Below are positions 10,525 to 22,100 of a stretch of DNA of 64,000 nt, piece by piece. A program made the position numbers and the translations under genes. Below the pieces are notes generated by a model that was not told the origin of the DNA, did not search any database, and was given only the letters and a program-made list of their open reading frames with translations. The stretch is from an uncultured Ruminiclostridium sp. (GTDB lineage Bacteria > Bacillota > Clostridia > Oscillospirales > Ruminococcaceae). Position 1 is the stretch's first letter. The number at the start of each line of letters is the position of its first letter. The DNA lies in NCBI GenBank assembly GCA_947594425.1, contig CANQED010000013.1, forward strand, positions 16,140-80,139, given 5' to 3'.

Positions 10525-12404
10525 ATACTTCCCTCCCCTGCGGCGGTCGGCAGCCCGTTCTTATCAAAGCAGGGTCTGCCGAGGGTCTTGCTGAGCCCGC
10601 ACCCCGAGCATTGCTCGCGGCAATTGGGCGTGGTCTTGCCCTCGTGCGCCTTTTTATTCTCGGATATGAGAAAATCTCTCGAGAACAGCATATCCATATG
10701 CTGCCACGGCATGACCTCGTCATATTCGCGCTTTCTGCACGCGTAAAAGGTCATATCAAGTCCGCAGGTGTCGAACGCCTTTGCCCACACCTCGGGCTTA
10801 AAATATTCTCCCCAGCTGTCGAGCTTGCAGCCGTTCTTCCACGCCTCGTAGATAACGGCGGAAAGTCTGCGGTCGCCGCGCGCGAGCACCGCCTCGAGCA
10901 AGGTGGTCTCGTATCTGCTCCAGCTTACGTCTATGCGCTTTCTTCCTTTTGCGCCGGTCAAATTGAGCAGGTGTATCTGACGCTCGTCCACCTCCTGTTT
11001 AGAGGCCAGCGGCTCAAACTCGAACGGCGTAAACGGCTTAGGGATAAAGGTAGAAAGCGACACGGATATGCTTATCCCTTTCTTGCTGCGGTTTTCGATA
11101 GAATAATACAGCTCGGTTATCTTATCGGCGAGCAGCTTTATCGCCTCTATATCCTCCATGGTCTCAGTCGGCAGCCCGAGCATAAAATACAGCTTTACCG
11201 AGCTGTACCCCGCCTCAAAGGCTATGCGGCAGCTCTTCATTATGCTGTCCTCGGTGATGTTTTTATTGATAACGTCTCTCAGCCTCTGAGAGCCCGCCTC
11301 GGGCGCGAATGTAAGTCCGCTTGCGCGCACGCTCTTTATCCGCTGTACGACCTCGTCGCTGAATTTGTCTATCCTGAGCGAGGGCAAGGAAAGATTTACG
11401 CCCTTTTTATCTGTATACTCGGTCAGCTCGCAGAGCAATCCCTCTATATCGCTGTAGTCGCTGGTAGAAAGCGAGGACAGGGACACCTCGTCATAGCCCG
11501 TGGACTCGGTGAGCTTTTTGATCTGATCTATTATCGTCTGCTTGGATTTTTCTCTGAACGGGCGGTAAATAAAGCCCGCCTGACAAAATCTGCACCCGCG
11601 TATGCAGCCCCTTAGCACCTCCTCGACCGAGCGGTCGTGGACTATCTCGGTAAAAGGCACTACAAAGGTATCGGGATAGTACGCCTTGTCAAAGTCGTCG
11701 ATTATGCGCTTTTTGACCTTGGCGGGGGCGTTATCGAGCGGGGTGACGGCTTTAACAGTGCCGTCGGGGTTGTAGGCTACGTCATACAGCGAGGGGACGT
11801 ATATGCCCTCTATTTGTGCGGCGGCGCGCAGAAAGTCGGCTTTTGTCCCGCCGCGTTTCTTATATTTTTCCGCAAGCGCCATAAGCTCGAGGTTTACCTC
11901 CTCGCCCTCGCCGAGGACGAACAGGTCGAAAAAGTCCGCCACGGGCTCGGCATTGCACACGCAGGGTCCCCCCGCCATAACTATCGGGAAGAGGTCTTTT
12001 CTGTCCTTAGCAAATATCGGCACCCCCGCAAGGTCGAGCATAGAGAGGATATTCGTATAGCAAAGCTCATATTGCAAGGTAAAGCCGATAAATTCAAAAT
12101 CCCTTATCGGCTCAAGGCTCTCGAGCCCGTACAGCGGTATATCCTCTTTGCGCATAAGCTCTTCCATATCGGGCAGGGGCATAAATACGCGCTCGCACCA
12201 GTAGTTGGGCACGGCGTTTTTCAGCCCGTAGAGTATCTTCATACCGAGGTGGGACATCCCTATATCGTATGTATCGGGAAAGCAAAAGGCATAACGTATA
12301 TCGACGGCGCTCTTGTCCTTAATTATCGAGCCTACCTCGCCGCCGATGTAGCGCGCGGGCTTTTGCACCTTTAAAAGTATCTTGTCCAGCTTGTCTTTAA
12401 GCAT
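10521..12404 (-). CDS. TIGR03960 family B12-binding-like radical SAM protein
   Basis: N-terminal B12-binding-like region; radical SAM CxxxCxxC in VLRGCIRGCRFCQAG; C-terminal CREQCSGCG. Confidence 0.9.
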   Translation of the reverse strand: MLKDKLDKILLKVQKPARYIGGEVGSIIKDKSAVDIRYAFCFPDTYDIGMSHLGMKILYGLKNAVPNYWCERVFMPLPDMEELMRKEDIPLYGLESLEPIRDFEFIGFTLQYELCYTNILSMLDLAGVPIFAKDRKDLFPIVMAGGPCVCNAEPVADFFDLFVLGEGEEVNLELMALAEKYKKRGGTKADFLRAAAQIEGIYVPSLYDVAYNPDGTVKAVTPLDNAPAKVKKRIIDDFDKAYYPDTFVVPFTEIVHDRSVEEVLRGCIRGCRFCQAGFIYRPFREKSKQTIIDQIKKLTESTGYDEVSLSSLSTSDYSDIEGLLCELTEYTDKKGVNLSLPSLRIDKFSDEVVQRIKSVRASGLTFAPEAGSQRLRDVINKNITEDSIMKSCRIAFEAGYSSVKLYFMLGLPTETMEDIEAIKLLADKITELYYSIENRSKKGISISVSLSTFIPKPFTPFEFEPLASKQEVDERQIHLLNLTGAKGRKRIDVSWSRYETTLLEAVLARGDRRLSAVIYEAWKNGCKLDSWGEYFKPEVWAKAFDTCGLDMTFYACRKREYDEVMPWQHMDMLFSRDFLISENKKAHEGKTTPNCREQCSGCGLSKTLGRPCFDKNGLPTAAGEGSI

Positions 12405-12470
12405 ATATATCCGTCCTTGTATTTTAGACTTCAAATATATTTTACTACATTTTTTCGCTAAAGGCAAGAG

Positions 12471-13061
12471 CTATTCGATAAATTGTGCGATAAGCAGATA
12501 CAATACCGCGAAAGCGAGCGACAAGCTGACCGCTTCTTTATAATAAAATGAATACAACAGTACGCCGACGATAAGCAGCACGCTGAACACTATGCCGAGC
12601 GTGCGCTTAATTATGACTGCCGCAGTGTAGCCGAAAAAGCGCACCGACACCGTCTCGAGTATCTGCGCCCCGTCAAAGCAGCCGAGCGGCAGCAGATTAA
12701 ACGCGAGTATAAGTATATTCACCGCCGCGAACACCTCGGCATATTCGCTGTCGGGCAAGAATACAAGGCAGGACAACGCGGTAAGCAGATTTACCGCGCA
12801 GCCCGCGGATAATATGAACAATTGCTTTAAAAAAGAGCAGCCGTCGAGGTCTTTTCTTATAGCTATGCCTCCGCCGTAAAAGGTTATCTTTTCGGGCGGG
12901 ACGCAGCATACCGCCATTGCGAGCAAGTGCCCGCCCTCGTGCAGCATACACGCGATAAGGCTCAGCACGGCTGTACCCTGCGTATCGACAAATACCAAAA
13001 ACGCCACCACAGCGAAAAACGTAAAATCAAAGCACACCTTAAATTTATACCGCTTGGTCAT
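12471..13061 (-). CDS. Site-2 protease family (M50) membrane metallopeptidase, SpoIVFB-like
   Basis: MLHEGGHLLAM (HExxH-type), multiple TMs, NLLPLGCFDGAQIL third-ligand motif. Confidence 0.78.
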   Translation of the reverse strand: MTKRYKFKVCFDFTFFAVVAFLVFVDTQGTAVLSLIACMLHEGGHLLAMAVCCVPPEKITFYGGGIAIRKDLDGCSFLKQLFILSAGCAVNLLTALSCLVFLPDSEYAEVFAAVNILILAFNLLPLGCFDGAQILETVSVRFFGYTAAVIIKRTLGIVFSVLLIVGVLLYSFYYKEAVSLSLAFAVLYLLIAQFIE

Positions 13062-13123
13062 AATTTCACCCCCTATGTACATTCTATGCCTGTACATTAA
13101 AATCAGAACGGGGCATATGAAAA

Positions 13124-13148
13124 TCGACCCCCGAAGAACGGGGGTCGA
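13124..13148 (-). terminator. Intrinsic terminator of giant adhesin gene
   Basis: TCGACCCCCG-AAGAA-CGGGGGTCGA perfect 10-bp stem just downstream of the stop. Confidence 0.75.
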
Positions 13149-13164
13149 AGTTGGTTATTAAGGT

Positions 13165-16100
13165 TTATTTAGATGAACCTTTTTTCTTTTTCAGCATGAG
13201 CGCTGCTGCCGCGGTGACTGCCGCTGCAAGTAATACCGTACGCACATCGGGAGATACGCCCGTTATCGGGTTGTCGTCGGGAGTGTCGGTAGCGGGAGGA
13301 GTGGTCTCCTCGGGCTTAGTGGTCTCCTCGGGTGCGGTGGTGTCCGCAGGCTTGGTGGTATCTGCGGGCTTGGTAGTCTCGTCGGGCTTAGTAGTTTCCT
13401 CGGGCTTGGTGGTCTCCTCGGGCTTAGTAGTTTCCTCGGGCTTAGTAGTTTCCTCGGGCTTGGTAGTCTCCTCGGGCTTGGTGGTGTCCTCGGGTGTGGT
13501 GGTATCGTCGGGTTTAGTGGTCACATCGTGGCTGTCGCCCGGAGTAGGAGTATCGGGTTCGGTCGGGGTAGTGGTATCCTCGGGAGGAGGATTGTCGGGG
13601 TTGGTAGGATCGTCGGGTTCGGTCGACGAAGTGTAGGTGTTTACAAATACGATACCCGTATTGCCCTCGCCGCTTACGGTGAGCGTGCCGTCCCCATCGT
13701 CTTTAACTTCAAATGTTACGGTGTGCTCACTTGTATCAAAGGTAAGGTCGCTGTCGCTGTCGAGCTGCTCCTTTACAGTAAAGGTAAAGGTGCCCGTCTT
13801 ATGGAACGTTATGCCGAGGCCTCTTGTGCTGTTTTCTTTGTCAAGCGTGAGGTGGTAAGCGCCGTCGGGCTGTACAGCTATCTCAATTGCGCCGTCGGTC
13901 ACCGCGTCGGGATCGTCGGGAGTGATAAGTACGGTAAATTCTTCTCCGTCCGTCCACTCTCTGCCGGATACGGTCTTGGATACCTCTATGGTACCGTCAC
14001 CTGTCGCCTCGTAGGTGTTGGTGTACTTCTCCTCGGTATTAGTGCCCTTTACGATAGTGCCTGTGCGCTCTATCTCGTCGGGGGTGTAGCCGTCCGCGTC
14101 AGCTTCGACTATTTTATACGTCGAGCCTGCTGGCAGGTCCTTAATGGTGACTGCCTCGCCGTCCTTGAGGCGTACAGTGCCGCCGCTTGTGAGCGTTGTG
14201 GGATTGTCGGCGGTACTGTTAGTGCGGTCTACCGAGTACTCGCCGACGAGCCTCTCGCCGCTTGCGTCAAAGAGATCTACGGTAAATTCAAATACCTTAT
14301 CCTTATCGGAGGTCTCGTTTGCCTTATCATCTACCTCCTTAGATATCGTGAGCGATCCGGGAGTCGGGTTGTAGATGTTGGTAAACTCATAGCCGTCGGT
14401 GTGTATTATTTCCTCTTCGTGGATAACGGGGTTAGCCTTAAGCGTGCCGTCGCCCTCGTCGTGAACGTCCACATCGATAATATAATCCTCGCCGCCGAAT
14501 GCTATCTCGAATATTTCCTCATCGGTATTCTCGGTCAATTCAAATCTGTACAAACCGGTATGAGTAAATGTTACATTGTCGAACAGCGCTTCTCTTACAT
14601 TGTCGCCCTTGCCTTTAGACTTAGCCGAATTAAAGGAAACGGTAATGTCATCGGGCATTTGGACCTCATTTTTATCTACTTCGGCGGGCCAATCAATAAG
14701 CTCAAGGTGGAAGCTGAACTCGTCGTCATCCTCAAAGTCTCTGCCGTCAATGGTCTTTATTACCTTAGGCGGCCAAATTCCGGTTGCCTCGTAATGATTG
14801 TCGAATACGATCTCATCTATGGCTTTTCTTTCTCCGTCATAGAACTTTGTATCAGCGCTGAGCACGCCGTCATTGTCGGTGACCACGACGCAGATATGGA
14901 ATTCTGTCGTGCAGGGGTCTATGCTGTTAGGTATAGTATCGTCGATGACCTCGTATGCGGTAAACCAGTATTCGCCGGGCAGTAAAAACTGCAATGTGAA
15001 GCGGTCTGTCTTGTGCTGCTCTGTGGGCTGGTCAGTACCTCTTATGGTCTTTTCAACATCTGTCATACGGAAACTCGACATATCGGGAATATCCGCCTCA
15101 AGCGCAAAGTTGAACACATCACTGCCCAGCCAGTCTCTGCCGACTATCTTCTTCATAAAGTCGATATTGACGGTGATCGCGTTAGGCTCGTACTCGTTGA
15201 CAAAGGTCATATCATCTCTGCTGTAGGTCACATCGCCTATTTCGAGATGTTTATTGCCGTATTCGTCGCTTACCTCTTTGACAACGACGGTAACGTCTAT
15301 CTCGCTGCTGAGTGCGTGTACGCTTGTCGGGAGGTCTGACGTATCCTCGGTTATCTCAAAGATATAAGTGCCCGCCTTCTTAAAGATTATATCGCCGAAA
15401 GCGCCCGTTCTCATACCGCCCTCGCCGGGGTCAGAGCTCGTAATGGTGACTGTATCGCTATCGCCGCCATTAGCAAACTCGGCATTGTTTTTGAAATTAG
15501 CGCTTGTAGGCGTAAGAGTAAAGGTAAACTCGTCGGTGCTCTCCCACGGTCTGAGGGTAAGCTCCTTAGTTATCTGCAGCTTTGTCTTTCCGTCGAGCGT
15601 TGCAGGGGTGGGAGCATCGTACGTATTAGTAAATGTCATAGCTCCGTCGGGGTTAGACAAATCGTAATTGTTGGTAACTTTCGCACTAAGCTGTCCGGTG
15701 CCGTCGTCTGTAACTACTATAGTGACGGTGTAGCTGTTCTTGTCATAAGTGATATTGTCGTGAACAGTGCCGGCATTTCTTTCCGTAACGGTGTACGTAT
15801 AAGTTCCCGCTTCGGTAAATTCAGCCTCGCCAAACTCGGCGGTCTTTTCCTTGTCGCTTCCCCTTATGACTACTGTCGCGGGGCTAAATCTTACAACGGC
15901 AGGATTACCGCCATCAGGTGTAATTGTAAAGGTAAATGTATCGGTATTGAGCCAGCCTCTGTCGCCGTCAAGTACCTTTTTGACGGTAAGCGCAGCATAA
16001 GTCTTGCCGCTTACCTTGACCGATTTTGCCTTATACTCGTTGGTGAAAGCGAGGTTGTTATCGGGGTCGGTGTAGGGTTCGCCGTCGGCTGTGATCTTGG

Positions 16101-19100
16101 CAGTCGCCTCAAGACCGCCCTCAAAATTATCGGAGACGGTGACGGTTATAGTGTATACGGTGTCATCATAAGTAATACCTGCTATACCGCCTTTTTCCTC
16201 TTTAACGGTAAAGGTATACTCTCCTGCCTCTGTGAAAGTCAGCGTGCCGAATTTAGCAGTCTTGCTCTCGTCAGTATTGCTTATCGTAACCTCATTCTTA
16301 TCGTCGGCTATTGACCAACCCGTACCTTTAGATTTCTCGGTGTCGGAGTCGGGGGTGAGTGTAAATGTGAACGTATCACCGTCTATCCACTCTTTCCCCT
16401 CCGGTCTGCCGGATATCTCCTTGCTTACGGAGAATGTAGTAGATGCGGGGTCTGCGGTATAGGTGTTTTTGAACTCGGCGGCGTTATCGGTCTTTAAATC
16501 ATTATATTCAACGTCAAATACCGGTTTGCCGTCTTCATTTGTGGTTATCGTGACAGTAAAGTGATACTCTGTCGTATCGTACTTTATACCGTTGTAAACA
16601 TTGTTGACCGCGCCCTTGGGTATTACTTCTTTGATAATAAAGTTGTAGGTCTTGCTGTACTCGCCGTCAGAACCCTTTTCAAGCACAACGCCGTCAAACT
16701 TGATATTGTCGATGAGTACCTGCTTATCCTTATTATCATTATTTATAGTAAATTCTCCGCCGTTGGGCAGGGTGATAATTTTATCATCTATCGCCTTTTG
16801 GGTCTCTTCGTCATCGGCCTCAAGCACAAAGCCAAAGCTATCGGTGCTCTGCCATTCTCTGTCAAGGTGCTTAATTATGGGGATATCGACCTCTGCAGTG
16901 ACGTCTACGGTATAATTGTTGGTGATCGTTAAATGATCTTCGATTTCTTCTTCGCTGTTTCCGGAAACTCTTTTTACCGAAGAAATATCAAGATGTCCGT
17001 TTTCGTCGACACTGACAGTTACCTTGACAGTGTAAGTTTTAGTGTCGTAGGTTATGTGTTTGTCTGTGCCTTCTTGCTCGGTAATCTTGAATTGATAGAT
17101 ACCCGCGGAGTAGAATGTCACATCGCCGAACTTAGCGATATGTTCGCCCTCGGTGCCGTCGGAGCCCTTTACAGTGGCGGTAGTATCTGTAGGCATAACT
17201 ACCGGGTCGGTGACGCGAGTGTCGCCCGGCTGCATTGCATCTTTAACAAGCTCAATATTAAAGGTAAACTCGTCGTCGTCCGTCCAGTCTCTGCCGTTGA
17301 GTACCTTTTCTACCTCGGGGGTCCAATTGATATGCGACTTATTAGTAAAGGTAATCTCGTTCTTATCTTCGTCAACGCCGTTATCATCATCGGCAATGTC
17401 AACGGTATTCGTTACCGAATATTCCGCCTCAACAATAAGCTTGCCGTCTCTGTTTGCCTCCTTATCGGAAACGTTAAATGTAACGGTTACCGTCTTGGTG
17501 TCATAGAAAAGATCATCTTCTTCGGTCGCAGACTTCTCCGTTATGGTAAAGACATACTTTCCAAGCTTGTCAAAGGCAAAGGTTATATTACGGTTCTTTT
17601 TCGCTTTGTCTAATGTCACCGTGAACGAAGTGCCTTGTTCAACTTTCTCAGCAGTGCTCTCTGAACCCTCTACCGTAACGGTTGCTCCGTCCTCGACTGC
17701 CTCAGTCGGGGTGATTTCAAATGTAAACTCCTCGTCCGAGGCAAAATCTCTGCCGAGTATTTCTTTTATCAGCTCGAGGGTAATTTCGCCGGTAGCCGAG
17801 TAGATGTTGGTGTAAGTGATCTCGGCGGTCTTGTCTTTTGCTATCGTGCCGTTTTGTTCACCGGTAGGCTTGGAAGTATAGCCGTCCTCATCTTGCTCGG
17901 AAACGGTATAGGTAGCCCCTGCGGGGAGATCCTTGATGGTGATGGACTCGCCCCTGTGGAGGGTAACCGTAGCCTCACCCACATCGCCATTTTCATCAAA
18001 GGTGACTGAGCCTGTTTCTTTCGTGCCGTCGGCTTTAGTGATTTCGGTTTCAAATTCGCCGGTTATCGCCTTATCGCCCTTTAAGGTGACAGTGAAAGTG
18101 AATACTTTCTCGGTGTCGGGGTGCTCTTCGCCGTCTATATCGTTTATATCGTCCTGCACTACCTTAGTTATCTTGAGGTCGCCCTTTTCTATAATGCCGG
18201 AGATGCGCGCAAGTCCATAGCGCGACATGGTGTAGAGCGGGATATGCTTTTCCTTTTCAAGTCTGCCGGTGTCCTCGTTGTATGTGCTCAATACTCGGTC
18301 GCCGCGGTCGGTTGTGCCGAGAGAGAAATTAGCACCGGTTTTAGTTGTTTCAAACTTGAACGCTTCAAAGAAAGATAAAGCATCAGCCACTTCTTCAGAG
18401 CTTGCTTTATATGTTTTGGTCAGTATGTCAAATCCGCCTATAAAATATGACTTATCAGCTTTATCCCATGAGGTATAGTTATCTTTTTCTTCAGCTGTAA
18501 GAGCTATAAGCGGCCATACGGTTATTGTCTCTGTTCCGTCTTCGTTGCCCCACTTAAACGCCATCGGCTGGGAGAGCTCGGTGTAAGTATCATCAGGTAC
18601 TATCTGATAATCGCCGATAGGCAGACCGTCGCCCTTGCCGGCGTCGGCGTCGAGCTTCCTGCCGTCCTCGGTGTATACGAGCGGAGCGAACACTCTGACG
18701 GTGCCGTCCTCGTCGGCGGCGAGCGCCGTTATATCGTTCATATCATATTTAAAGGTGAACGTTCCTACTTCTTCAGCCTCGCGATCATCATAAGTACGCA
18801 TCAGCTTTGCTCGGTAGTTAAAGCTGTCGGCGAGGCCGTGCGTGCTCAGGTACTCGAGATCCTCCGCATCTAACTCCATGAACATCATTAGCTCGCCCTT
18901 GACGATGTTTGTGCGGAATGTACCGCTGGCGGTAAGACCATCCGTCTCGGATGTGGTCTCATCGCCGACAGGAGGCTTAAACTCGGGATCCCACTCGTAT
19001 ATGTTCTTGGAAGAGCCGCCTTCTGTTCCTTTCTCGTCGTGAACGTTTTCTTTGTTGTAGGTCTCGCGGGATTTGCCCGTGGGGGATTCTACAGTCTCGT

Positions 19101-22100
19101 CATCACTTATCGGGATGGGCTCATATGTTACCTCGAGCTTGGACTGGCGGGGCTCGGTGTCGGTGGTCGTGCCGTCACCGTCGGGGTATGCGGCACCATC
19201 TGCGTCCATATCCGTCCACTTAACGGTCAGCAGGCCGAGCACGTCTTTCTCGTGGTGAGCGGCTGAGCCGGTTTGATAATGCTGAACGTGGTCATCATCT
19301 TCATAAGAGAGGTAGAAGTAGGGTATCTCAAGCGCTTCGTCCTCTTTACCCTTTTCTACCAAATCTTCAAGCAGAGCTTTAAAGTTCTCCTCTGAAGATT
19401 TGCCCGCCTGATAATATGTCGGGTAGGTCTCGCCGCTTTTGCCCGTTACGGTTTTGGTAAAGTTATAATTCGCGTAGCGCATGAGGTATTCCCAGTACCA
19501 AGAATATGTCTGGGAGACGGTGGTGGGGTTCTCGACCTCGGTGGTGCCGATGTAGTCGCGGATTATCTTGCCGAGCTTGTCGGCCGCGCCGTCGGCAGTC
19601 AGCTTTTCGCCCATGTAGATGGTCTGCTCGCCGCTGGGCATAGCTATTGTGGGCACAGCTATATTAACGGTGGTACGCGGGAAGCCCTTAGATACCATTA
19701 CCTTATCCTTTTCCACGCCCTCTTCTTTCTGGGTGTGAGTTGTACCGGAGGTTGCCGCTGTGTCGGTCTCTTTATATACGTAATTTTGCTTCTCGCCGTT
19801 GCCGTTGGTAAGAACGGCGTTGCCGCCGATAAAGTCATCCTTTGCGCGAACCTTGACGGTCGATTTCCACACGGACAGGCTCTCGTCACCCTTAACGCAG
19901 GAGGGTATGGTCTGGTCTACCCATTTGAGGTAGTACATATTTGCGTCTTTGTCGGAGTCAAAGTACAGGCGCGCGGTAGCGTTAGATTTCGGTGCGTCGG
20001 CGTCGTCCTCTGCGGGATTGGTAGGAACGGACGCGCCTTTGGGATCAAGGGTTATCAGGGCGTAGTTAGTATCACTAAGCTTTTTATCGCCGCTGACTTC
20101 TTCGGCAGTGCCGTCTTTGTCCTTGTAAATCTTAGGCTGATCGGATACCACATTGCCCTTGCTGTCGGTGACCTCAACCTTGCCGTCGGCGTTGAGGTGC
20201 CAAGTCTTTCCGTCAGTGTCAACAAGGTCAAAGCGTGGGTCGATGTAGTCTTGTACGGTGTATTCTACGAGGTCTTCGGAGATGCTGTCGAGTATCTTTT
20301 CAAAAGCTTCTTGCAGCTCGTCGGTATCGTTACCGGAATAGATATTCGGGATATCGCTGATATTAAGCTCTTCGCTGTCGTAAAATTCTTCGCCGAGAGT
20401 TTCTTCGTCATATGCCAACGACGCCAAGAATTTCATCGCTTGATCATAATCATGGCTACCCTCTTCAACAGAGCCCGCAGAAAGCATAACGCAGTATATG
20501 GTATAGCCATCTTCTCTCAGCTGTTTTGCAAGTTTGTATGCCTCGGTTTCTTGTATGGCTGTCTTTAATTCAGTCTCGCTCTCAAGCTTGCCCGACAATT
20601 CGGTATCCTTACCATCGGTAAAGAGGACTATGTATTTTTTGTTGTTTTCGCTGTCGGGTTGCTTTTTGTCAAGGTAAGTTATATAAGATTGAAGTCCCGT
20701 AGATGTATTAGTACCGCCGGTAAGACCGTAGTTGTACTGATTCATGCTATAGTCATGAATATTTGATTCAGCATAAGCATCGGAAGTACCGTCGCCTCTG
20801 CCAATATTAAGTATGCTGTTTTCTTCTTCGGGATCATTCGTCCAGTCAAGAAGAACAAGTTGACCATAATCAGACTCCCTTATTCCTCTATCGTCTATAG
20901 GATTTGTTACTTCTTTTGTCTTTTTCGCCACTGAAAAACGAACTGCGGACATATTCGCGGACGGGATAGTTTCGCTTAAGCCCGTAGCAAAAGTGCTGAG
21001 CGCGGACTGCAGTGCCTCGACCTTGGTATCTTCTTCATCCTTTTTCTCATATACATAAGACCAGCCGTTTCTGCCGTCTACACTTTTTGCGCTGGTGTTA
21101 TCATTAGTGCTGAAAAAGCAACATAAATTTCCCTCTTCATTTATAAAGAATTTAAGCGGGCTGTTATCTGTAGGCTTATATATTACCTGCTGGTATTCAT
21201 AATCGTTGCCATCGACCTTTTCTGAATCAAGAGTATCATATGTTTTATCTACAATATCTTCTAAAAGATTAAAGGAATGAGGGGTATCCTTACCCTGATA
21301 ATGGAATACATAATGACCCGGGGTAGTTTTATCTCCACTTAAATCTTTATCATAATATGTTTGCAGATAACGAAATTCTTTAGATGTACCTATATCTTCA
21401 GAAATATAGTTGGCATAATAGTTGCTCATAAAACTTACATAATACCAGCCCTCGCGGTCTTCAACGTCTTCGGGGAGGTCGTTGCCTATGCTGGCGAGAG
21501 GAGTGTCGTCGCACATTGCGCATTTGTCGTCAAGTTGGGTGGTGGTAGTATCTGTTCTATTTAAATCTTCTTCGGCAACGAAAGTGCTTTCTGTATTATT
21601 ACTTGTGCCTTCTCTGTTTTTATAGCTTTCTTGCTTTTTATTATAGCTATTTTTATCTTTTTGATATTCGTTATACAAATCTAAAACATCTTTATCTCCA
21701 AGTGCTGTTTTGTATACGTATACCTCATCTATAAATATATCAGAACCATTTGCATTGTCTTTAAGCCCGCCAAGTATTATATTCAAAGAGGAGGAAGGCA
21801 TGTTTTTTACATTTTTAGTTGCTTTCAATTCCCCGTTTATATATGTTTTTATAGTAGAAGTGTTCGTATCAAAAACTAATGTTAAATATTGAGCGGAACC
21901 ACTATTAGCCGTATCGCAAAGATCAAAAAACTTTTTGTCTGCGCCGGATTTACCGGTATATCCGCTGGAATTTGAGTTAAATATAGTTTCTGAACCTAAA
22001 TCAAGTCTTAAATGACCACTCGAACCACCGCCTGCACGATAAATTCGATAATATTCATCTTTTGATTCTGCAGATGTCGGTCCTATGTATATCAATTCGT

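Noticed and set aside
10611-12374. Plus-strand ORFs 10611-11615 and 11637-12374
   Set aside because: Opposite the well-supported radical SAM gene; composition is typical antisense translation from GC-biased codons.
13285-13530. CRISPR array from regularly spaced repeats
   Set aside because: Units are contiguous 18-bp coding repeats without spacers; no other array-like repeat or cas gene seen in the window.
13151-15340. Long plus-strand ORFs (e.g. 13151-13636, 13528-14985) with MVVSSGLVVSSG-like repeats
   Set aside because: Antisense shadows of the adhesin; the repeats are simply the complement of the TTKPEE codons and no plausible domain is encoded.
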